64,000 nt of DNA from Cadophora sp. MPI-SDFR-AT-0126 (taxonomy: Eukaryota > Ascomycota > Leotiomycetes > Helotiales > Ploettnerulaceae): the NCBI GenBank assembly GCA_020747065.1, contig JAGMVK010000017.1:1116001-1180000 (forward strand), in the 5' to 3' direction. The position numbers were made by a program, and so were the translations under genes. Shown one piece after another: positions 57,142 to 64,000 of the stretch. The notes below the pieces were generated by a model, which was not told the DNA's origin, did not search any database, and was given only the letters and a program-made list of their open reading frames with translations. Numbering within the stretch: the stretch's first letter is position 1; each line of letters begins with the position of its first letter.

Positions 57142-59688
57142 CTAAACCAAATCCCAACTACAAATCCCTCCAAAGGGACCCATAGCAACCTTTCCCTTCT
57201 TCCTCATATACTCCTGCGTACTCAATCCCCTCGCATCCTTCCCCTCCACAAAATTCACCGAGAAGACACCCACCGTCTGTCCCGGCGCGCCTAAATCCTT
57301 CGCCTTGACATCCGCCCAGTACCAAAACTCGTTCTTCTCAAATGGGACGTAATCCTCTTTACGACCATCCTGGCCCTTGATGTTGAGGATCATGACGTAC
57401 GGTTTGCCGAGCGGATTGTTGTTGTCATCCCAGTGCTCGCAGGTCTTGGAGAATTGGAAGCGTATCGTCTCGTTGCTGTTGACTTTGATGCGACGTTGAG
57501 GGGGCGAGAAGGATGTGATGTCGATGGCGTTCTTGGTTTCTGCGTCGCCGAAGATCTGGACTGGTTCTTCGCCACAAGGGCCGAGCATGTATTCTTCCCA
57601 TGTAGGGATGCTGCGATCAGCCCGGAAGAAGTAGGCGTCATCTTGCGGGAAGTGTTTCAAGCCAAATGCTTCGTTGGGCATTGTGAACTGGCTGGGCGTG
57701 AAGTGCTTGTTGTATGATGAGCCGCTAACGTTTCCTGCTCCCCAGCATGGATCGAGGAGTTTCCATTCTCCGCCATCGATACGGACTGCGTTCCAGGCAT
57801 GACCAGATGGGTCGCGTGGCGGAGGAGCCTGGCCTGGTGGCGTTGGCTTATATCCAAACCCCTTTCCGTGACCTGTTACCATGACAGCCTCAAGTCCTGC
57901 CTTGAGCGCGATGGCGGAGAAAAGGCCTGCGTAGCCTCCACAGACAGCGAGGCCAGTAGTGATAGTATCCTTTGGCTCAACATGCTTGACGCGATTGCCG
58001 AAGAACGCGTCTACGTCGTATGCAATGTTGTGATGCAGCCATGTGAAGATTGCGCGAGCCTTATCAGTCGCAGAAGAGAATGGTGTGCATAGAACATCGG
58101 CCAAATATCCCGTGAGATCATGACTGCGTGGGAGTGATTGTCGTGGGTATTGTGCAGCAAGATTATCGGGCCCAGAGAAGTCTCTGCATTGTAGGCAGCC
58201 AGATGGGACAGCAGCTACCCTAGCCTGAACAGCCTGAACATCCTTAGCAGACGGCTTGGAACTCATCTTGATAGGCGGGGGTACAGCACTGGGCATCTTC
58301 GTGCCATCCGAAACCTTGATACCGGTCTTCTCCTCGACGAATGCCACCAGCTGGTCTAGGTCCCGGTCGCCAGGATACTTCTCAGATCTTCCGTGCTGAT
58401 CGATTAAGAAGACCCCGGGGAACATGTTGAAGCGATAGTTGTATGTGAGTTGAGGGTACTTTTTGGCGTCCGCTTTGGCAATAAGCAGACGGTCCGAAGC
58501 AAAAGCAAAAGCCTGTCCAAGCTCCTTGTAGATCGGCTCAAGCTCTGTGCAGTTCTGGCAATATGGAGAGTAGAATTCAATCAAGGCCCATTTTCCTCTG
58601 ATCGCCTGGTCGAAATTACTTTCGTCTAGCTCTTGGACGGCAGGTCCTGGCCGTGAAGTGGGCAAAGTAGGTGCAGGTGTGGGTGCTGGTTTTGGCGTCT
58701 CTTTCTGCTTATTGCCAAATCCCATAGACAGGATCGACTTTGTTGCTTGGGATGGAGGAGGCAACCGCCTAGCTGGCTGGGTAGGAGCTTCTTCAACTTG
58801 ACAGCTGCTACTTTTTGGTCTTGAAGGTACTCTCGGTGGTACACTAGGTCTAGGTGGCATCTTTGGACTTGGTTCTCTCTCGACTACTTGAGTATCGCGT
58901 GTTGGCAGCGTAGGTGTCGATTTCGCAGTGATTTGATATGGGCGAATAGGAACCGTGGGTGTAGCCCTCACATTCACACTGGGGACCTTTTCAAATTTCT
59001 TCGCATCCGCCTCTTTTTCCCTTGCTTTCTCTTCCGCAATCTTCGACTTCTCCTCAGCTTCCTTCTCTTTTGCAATCCTGTTCTTCTCTTCCACCTCCCT
59101 CCTCGTCGGCGGCAGAGGTGGTAATTTGGCCTCTCCCAGCGCAGGGGGTAACTTCCGACCTGCTTCCCCAGACGAAACACTTGTCAAAGAACTGCCATAT
59201 CCCAGCGACATGCCCGAGACCGTAGAACTGTGCGATATTGTGGAGGAATTCGAGCCTCGCCGTACCATCTGCGTACTGGGTACTAATTGTGTGGAGGACT
59301 TCCTTGGTGGCAGAGCTGGGGACGGCTGTGATGCCTTGCGTGTAGGGAGAGGAGGTGGGCCATTGCGAGAAGGTAGTGGAGGTGATTTCGCAATTGAAGG
59401 TGTCGGTGTCTGGAATTGATCGCGTTCGACTGGTGGAGGTGGGAGGAGAGCTTGGCCACGAGCACCAATGGGCTGATTGTTGGCTTGTTTCGTGACTGAA
59501 GATCCGTAGGTCGATATAGGAGGATTGTTGACTGTGTGTCTTGTAGGAAGGTTTGGTCTGTCGGGTGGTGGTGGTGGTGGAGGTCTTTTCCCTGTTGATG
59601 TTGGATTGATGGGCTTCCCATTGCTCTGCTGGTTCAAGGCTGCGATACGCGCCTGCAGAGACGTGAATTGTGGTTCTACGTCTGCCAT
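57142..59688 (-). CDS. Thioredoxin-like plus transglutaminase-like fusion protein
   Basis: Single exon, 848 residues, ATG in MADVEPQFTSLQARIAALNQQ. Residues about 35-350 are proline-rich and disordered (PPPPPPPDRPNLPTR, many PPLPTR-type SH3-ligand motifs) with a charged helix (REVEEKNRIAKEKEAEEKSK). A thioredoxin fold follows at about residues 355-465: KWALIEFYSPYCQNCTELEP with CQNC as the CxxC centre, LLIAKADAKKYPQLTYNYRF, then MFPGVFLID with the cis-proline. A transglutaminase-core domain comes at about 525-660 with an intact Cys-His-Asp set: C in GLAVCGGYAGLF, H in SGHAWNAVRI, D in KLLDPCWGAG. A beta-rich C-terminal part ends at IKGQDGRKEDYVPF and beyond. Fungal transglutaminase-like proteins with a proline-rich N-terminus relate to the cytokinesis factor Cyk3; the thioredoxin insertion is the unusual part. 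There is no signal peptide, so it should be cytosolic. Confidence 0.88.
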   Translation of the reverse strand: MADVEPQFTSLQARIAALNQQSNGKPINPTSTGKRPPPPPPPDRPNLPTRHTVNNPPISTYGSSVTKQANNQPIGARGQALLPPPPVERDQFQTPTPSIAKSPPLPSRNGPPPLPTRKASQPSPALPPRKSSTQLVPSTQMVRRGSNSSTISHSSTVSGMSLGYGSSLTSVSSGEAGRKLPPALGEAKLPPLPPTRREVEEKNRIAKEKEAEEKSKIAEEKAREKEADAKKFEKVPSVNVRATPTVPIRPYQITAKSTPTLPTRDTQVVEREPSPKMPPRPSVPPRVPSRPKSSSCQVEEAPTQPARRLPPPSQATKSILSMGFGNKQKETPKPAPTPAPTLPTSRPGPAVQELDESNFDQAIRGKWALIEFYSPYCQNCTELEPIYKELGQAFAFASDRLLIAKADAKKYPQLTYNYRFNMFPGVFLIDQHGRSEKYPGDRDLDQLVAFVEEKTGIKVSDGTKMPSAVPPPIKMSSKPSAKDVQAVQARVAAVPSGCLQCRDFSGPDNLAAQYPRQSLPRSHDLTGYLADVLCTPFSSATDKARAIFTWLHHNIAYDVDAFFGNRVKHVEPKDTITTGLAVCGGYAGLFSAIALKAGLEAVMVTGHGKGFGYKPTPPGQAPPPRDPSGHAWNAVRIDGGEWKLLDPCWGAGNVSGSSYNKHFTPSQFTMPNEAFGLKHFPQDDAYFFRADRSIPTWEEYMLGPCGEEPVQIFGDAETKNAIDITSFSPPQRRIKVNSNETIRFQFSKTCEHWDDNNNPLGKPYVMILNIKGQDGRKEDYVPFEKNEFWYWADVKAKDLGAPGQTVGVFSVNFVEGKDARGLSTQEYMRKKGKVAMGPFGGICSWDLV

Positions 59689-60762
59689 TGTGTCGATTCA
59701 AACAGATGAAAAGGTGGAATACTTTTTCGGGGAAAGTGCGTGATGTCTTCGAAACAGGATATACGGTACGATATGGAGGAATGCTTGCTTGCTTGCTTGA
59801 TACTTGGTGGCAGGACAGGCTGAAAAGCAATCAAAGTCGCGTCAACGAAGGTAAGGCTGAGAGAGGACGTATAATGTTGCTAAAGAGAATGTGTACTCGT
59901 GCAGAACAAGACGAGTTTATGTCTTGGACGAAGAAGAATAGACATGGCACGTAGCAGCGAATGACAAGTTGGATGAATGATGCACTTGTTGGATTCTGGA
60001 TCAAGGCAGTGAACTGAGGCTGTGGTGGAGGAGAATGCAGTGCGGATGCTGTGCCGCTGAAGGTTCGAAAAGGTCAAGGATCTCCTCTCAGGGTGACTCT
60101 AAAGAAAGATTTAGGCTCGCCAAGCTTTTCCATTAGCGGCGACCGATTTTCCGTGCTAAATGAGCTGAGACAGAAGTTGAGGTATTTTCTTGTGTAGTCC
60201 AAGTTCTAATCATTTACTATTGCTTCTTATTATGATCTCGTTCTTTTCCCGTTTCTTGTTCGCCAATACACTGTTATCAGCAGCAGGTCTGGACATTTTT
60301 CTTTTGGCGGGGTTGCGGCGGGGTTGGCGCACCTGAATCAGGGCCTGGGCTGAACTTGTCTCGCCAATGAAGAGTGAGTCGAATAACATGGGGAAGACAA
60401 AAGGCGGTGATTAGTGACGAGAAAGTCAATAGCCAAGGATGCAATGATTTGGTGGAATATGATGCATCTGATCAAGGGGTTGGGTTCGCCCAACTGGTGA
60501 CCGTGTGGATAGGATCTGGGATACAGTGTACTTCTGAGGCCATGTACCTCTTTGATTGAGTGATTGGGGAGTTATGAATAATGTTGAGATAATAGATAAA
60601 ATATTCTCATCATTTCAGCTAGAGTCTATTCCCCTTCTTTTCACACGCCCTAGCAGACAAAAGACAGACAGAGAGATGAACAGATAGCGATGAAAAATCG
60701 CCTTGGTATATAACACTTCATATCATCTCACCTCATCCCTATCATCTCATCCACCAGAAATC

Positions 60763-61020
60763 ATGAAAGAAGAATCCCCAGAATATCCAACCATATTTGT
60801 ATCCCATTACCGACACATCGTGATATCCTCACGGAACTGTGTGTTTTGCGCCTGTAACTCCTCGCCCAGAAAATATAGAAGTCAGGTCGTGCACTCATTG
60901 GGATTTCCTTCGCTGCCTCCCTCCCATTTCCTTTGCCAGACCAGACCAGACCAGACCAGACCAGACCGACCCGCTAATAAATCGAAACAAGAGGTAATTA
61001 TTACACATGTATCTTCATAA
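60763..61020 (+). CDS. Doubtful small ORF with good core promoter
   Basis: An 85-codon ATG frame. TATATAA lies at about 60705-60712 and is followed by a CT-rich leader made of repeated atctcat units, an arrangement as good as that of the real genes here. The peptide (MKEESPEYPTIFVSHYRH) has three cysteines early and no signal peptide; its later part is encoded by the (CCAGA)6 repeat and reads QTRPDQTRPD. No family is recognised. Confidence 0.22.
   Translation: MKEESPEYPTIFVSHYRHIVISSRNCVFCACNSSPRKYRSQVVHSLGFPSLPPSHFLCQTRPDQTRPDRPANKSKQEVIITHVSS
60936..60965. repeat. (CCAGA)6 microsatellite
   Basis: Six perfect tandem copies of a five-base unit, followed by a degenerate ccgac unit. Confidence 0.95.
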
Positions 61021-61075
61021 GATCATTTTCGTTCAGCCACTCCCCAGTTTTCCCATCAGTTCCCTTGCTTTTATT

Positions 61076-62677
61076 TTATTTGAGAAGCCCACCGACATCC
61101 TGTAGCGAGTGTGTCGTTTGCTGTCGTGTCAGATTGACGGGCTGGAGATGTGGCGACTGTTCTTGCAGGATCGTCTGCAGTTCGTAACCCCTTGATGGAT
61201 TCCTATCTCGTTCCCTCCGAGGACCAAGTAATCCCCCAATGTCCTGCAGGAGAGCTGAGGATCCTCTGCGTTGTGGTGCAGGAGACAGGCCCTGTTCCTG
61301 AGACCATGTTGTGGAAAGAGGGCCGAATGTCGAGCTCTCTCCATCAGTATCGGTCGTTCTCGTCGAGCTCCCTCTTCTCGGTAAGTCGTCCTCCAGCAAG
61401 CCGCCGACATCGAAGAACGAAACTTTCCTCGGCGTGATGATGGATGAGACGTCCCCTGGACTGTGGGACTCTCCTCCAGCCTTCATGAAATCGATCTCAT
61501 CACTCGTGTCACTCCTCTCGCCTGGGAACTGCCAATCCCTTCCCACGAGTTTATGTGCCTTCACGGGCACGTTTCCCGCGATGGCCATGGGAGCCGGTCG
61601 TGGCGTAGGTGTCGCACCTCGCAATTCCGGATCGACTCCCAGGCCTAAGTCTCTGACCAGATCTTCATCACTTCCCCAATGTCGGATGACAGTTCCTCTC
61701 CTGCTCGTCGTCCGTTCGATACTATCGCTCATGGACCCGAACTTCCACCTCTGTTTCTTCACACCTCTATCTCTAACAAATGATCCAAGGATCAGAGCAT
61801 TAGCTACCGCTGTAGCAAATAGAATCTCGATCGAAGCTAATAGCGACCGGTACTGTTGGCTCCCGTGTCGATCGAGAATATTCGGAAGCCTGTACATCGT
61901 AGTGCCAGCCGGGAGGAGAGATGCAGAAAATAACAAGACGAGTTGGATCTTTCGTTTCACTCCCATCTTCGAGCGGATGATGATGGGAATGGGGAACACG
62001 ACGAGTAATATGTCGGTGACAATATCACACGTCCCCATCGTGAGAAGCTGGGCGTATCCTTGCCGACATTTCCCGCCAGGATCAGGAGCGACCTGCCAAT
62101 AATGCGTGAAAGGTTGACACTCCGCCAGATCCGCAATCACAGTCGCAAAGAATGTGAGCAGGAGAAACCACCTAATGATCTGTAGCATCCTCTCGTGCGA
62201 TCTAGTCCAGATATTAATAGTAAGCCGCTTGAAGAACTCGGTGATCGTAAGTTTTAGCATCCATAATCTATAAACTCTAGTCAGCCATCTCACCCGAACT
62301 CTTAAAAAATCCCCATTTTTTTTCTTTTCATGCCGAGGGAAAACCTACGTCGCCGCATACAGGATCCTAGACACCAGAACCAGCCGGCTCCCAATCGATC
62401 TGTGATACAATTGTTCATCCGACAGCCCAGTCGTGATCGCATTGTTGGTTCCGTAGAGCAGAATGACATGTACCAACGCCATGCGCCCAAACAGCGGAAT
62501 AATGCATGCAAAAGCCAGCCAATCCTCCTTGAACAGCTTTTCCGTCCGTATATACCGTCCGCAGACCCGGAAAAGTATTATCACCGCCGCGAAAATCGTA
62601 CACCACCAACACACCAGCAGTGTGGCCTTGTCGTCGCGGAACGCCCGCGCGGGCGGCGGGGAGCTGTATATCGACAT
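61076..62677 (-). CDS. Fungal rhodopsin-like / PTH11-like seven-span membrane protein
   Basis: Two exons, 62677-62349 and 62267-61076, around an 81-bp intron (GTAGGT ... TTATAG); 506 residues. The start is the ATG in CCGCCATGTCG; the frame upstream has only a GTG. Membrane spans are recognisable as TLLVCWWCTIFAAVIILFRV, WLAFACIIPLFGRMALVHVI, SRILYAATLWMLKLTITEFF, IIRWFLLLTFFATVIADLAEC, LTMGTCDIVTDILLVVFPIP, IQLVLLFSASLLPAGTTMYR and LLASIEILFATAVANALIL. The motifs EDWLAFA, CQPFTHYWQV and CDIVTDILLVVFPIPII are those of the fungal integral-membrane rhodopsin-domain family, which includes PTH11-like receptor candidates; no retinal lysine is implied. The long cytosolic tail is Ser/Arg-rich and contains three copies of a (Q/F)D(V/I)GGLL motif, the last one ending the protein. 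Ligand and signalling partner are unknown. Confidence 0.88.
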
Positions 62678-64000
62678 GGCGGGAGAAGAGACTGCCACGC
62701 CCGTCTACCTCCGCAGAGGGGACGAGCGAGGAGTTGAGGGGATTCGCAAATGTTTCGGTCCCGGTGTTACTATTGTTCGGCGCTTGTCAATTGCGCATTC
62801 CGGTCTGGCCTCCTGGATTCCGGGAGAAGATGATTGCGAAGAATGCGGCGCATGGGCCGTGGCATCAGGGCGTGGGACTCGAGATTCGAGATGTCTCTCG
62901 GAGGGAACAATGTAATTGTCTTGTCTTGTATGGTGTCGCGTGGGCGATCTACCGGCTGGATCAGAATGGCGTTCTCGAAGCTGATTGTACCCGAGAGGCG
63001 TCCCAGCACGGTGGTCCAGTACGTCAGAAGGGTGTATTGGCGGTGGGGATGCACTGACTGTAACGCTCGAAGACTACCGATTTAACTGTGCAGTTATTGT
63101 CCAGAAGGAGGGAGTATTAAGTATCGCGACGTCGAGTCCGGGTGGGAAGTGTCAGACGGTGTGGTGAGAGCTGATGCTGGGTTGTACAAGTCGAAGAGGC
63201 GGAAGAGGTGGAGAGAACGAAGCACGATATGTGTGGGAGCACAAGGCACAAGGCTCTTGTCAAAAGCTAAGGATAGGATTGATACCTCCGTAGATAGATA
63301 GATAGATTGGAGTAAGTGGATTGGAGTGCCACGAGAGTGGAGGCAGAAACTACTGAAAGTGGATGGCAGGATAGGACACCGGGTAGTGATAGGCTCGATA
63401 GCAGAGGAATAATTTGGGGCGGGGGTCTTGTTCTGGTTCTGGGCTGGGGGGACGGCTTGGCTGGGATGAGAAGAGAATTTAGTTAGTGAGAGAGCCCTGG
63501 TACTGTACTGTGCTGTAATGTACTGTACGGTGCTGTCAGCAGGACTGGCGGTGCGGTACGATGCGGTGCGGTGCGGTGCTGAAGAAGGGCCTATCAGTGC
63601 AGTTCCCGACAAAATCAATGATCGCTGCTGGTAGCCTACGTACTGTACACAGGAGGTAGTGTCGTGTAGTGTCAGATCCTGTGAACCGGGCAGGGAAGCG
63701 GTGTGTTGACATTTTAGTGATGCCTGATGCCTCATGCCTGGTCTCGTAGGCTTGGGGCGGGCTTGAAGGGAGGCTTGGGAGGGCCTGGAATGGCTGGAAG
63801 ACACGCTTTTGCACCCGAGTATTCCTCTTGTCCGCACGGCACGGCACTGCACCTGACATGAGACATTACGATACCGTACGCCACGGCGGCTGATCGAATG
63901 AGGCTTCCAAAATGCTCGTACATCTACTTAAATTACACACAACGCCCACGTACCTCATGAGTACGTAGCTCTCGGTACTTTTGTTCTTTAGACAGCTGCA
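62678..64000. other. Upstream region of the rhodopsin-like gene, low-complexity
   Basis: No gene is recognised up to the right edge. A gata run occurs at 63293-63307, and 63501-63580 is full of overlapping tactgta and ggtgcggtgcg units. A long minus-strand frame here has no ATG start and is treated as spurious. Confidence 0.5.
63501..63580. repeat. Degenerate short tandem repeats
   Basis: Overlapping variants of tactgtactgtgctg give way to gcggtacgatgcggtgcggtgcgg, five-base gcggt units repeated with small changes. Confidence 0.75.

Larger units (their letters stand above)
59689..61075. other. Intergenic, promoter of the fusion gene and a possible small gene
   Basis: The left part is upstream of the fusion gene. 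A well-placed TATA string and a short ATG frame occur at 60705-61020, listed separately. Confidence 0.5.

Noticed and set aside
59054..59830. 258-codon minus-strand frame at the start of the fusion gene
   Set aside because: It is an alternative frame of the proline-rich, repeat-rich N-terminal coding region and has no domain.
61311..62102. 263-codon plus-strand frame
   Set aside because: It is antisense to exon 2 of the rhodopsin-like gene, whose membrane motifs leave no doubt about the real strand.
63094..63852. 252-codon minus-strand open frame upstream of the rhodopsin-like gene
   Set aside because: It starts with GTG only, has low-complexity Ser/Thr/Pro/His composition from repeat-rich DNA, and shows no domain or splice signals.

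Overview
The window reads as nuclear DNA of a filamentous ascomycete (Pezizomycotina; Leotiomycetes is my best guess, by inference only). The support is many short 44-170 bp introns with GTAAGT-like donors and CTAAC-type branch sites, and gene families typical of such fungi: two HET-domain genes, a Zn2Cys6 regulator, a fungal rhodopsin-like membrane protein, pectin lyase, F-box proteins, a fungal caspase-like/ubiquitin-like protein, and small secreted proteins. Exon-intron structures below were built by eye and checked for codon phase; every spliced model closes to a whole number of codons.

Layout. 1-1.7 kb: right part of an F-box-type gene with two frame breaks, one explained by an 11-bp tandem duplication. 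1.9-4.8 kb (-): caspase-like plus ubiquitin-like protein lacking the catalytic-His segment. 8.1-9.9 kb (+): Zn2Cys6 transcription factor between two gene-poor stretches. 12.6-14.5 kb (-): amino-acid permease. 15.4-18.9 kb (-): large F-box protein. 19.9-25.2 kb: two convergent HET-domain genes, one with a coding minisatellite. 28.1-29.9 kb (+): sugar/quinate-type MFS transporter. 31.1-31.6 kb (+): small secreted protein. 34.3-35.8 kb (+): pectin lyase. 36.6-39.7 kb (-): NMA111 HtrA-like protease. 40.7-41.3 kb (-): small Myb/SANT protein. 42.3-48.2 kb: MFS transporter (-), arylsulfotransferase (+) and sulfotransferase-like gene (-). 50.8-52.0 kb (-): polytopic membrane protein. 54.1-56.6 kb (+): GPI-anchor-like protein and DUF8021-type secreted protein. 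57.1-59.7 kb (-): thioredoxin-transglutaminase fusion. 61.1-62.7 kb (-): rhodopsin-like 7-TM protein.

How genes may work together. Most are single, unrelated genes. The one group that looks functionally linked is 42.3-48.2 kb: the MFS transporter and arylsulfotransferase share a 633-bp divergent promoter, and the sulfotransferase-like gene converges on the arylsulfotransferase. That could be a small sulfo-transfer/export module, but this is inference. The sugar transporter, small secreted protein and pectin lyase are neighbours with TATA-type promoters and fit a plant-associated or saprotrophic lifestyle. No polyketide synthase, NRPS, CRISPR, rRNA or convincing tRNA was seen.
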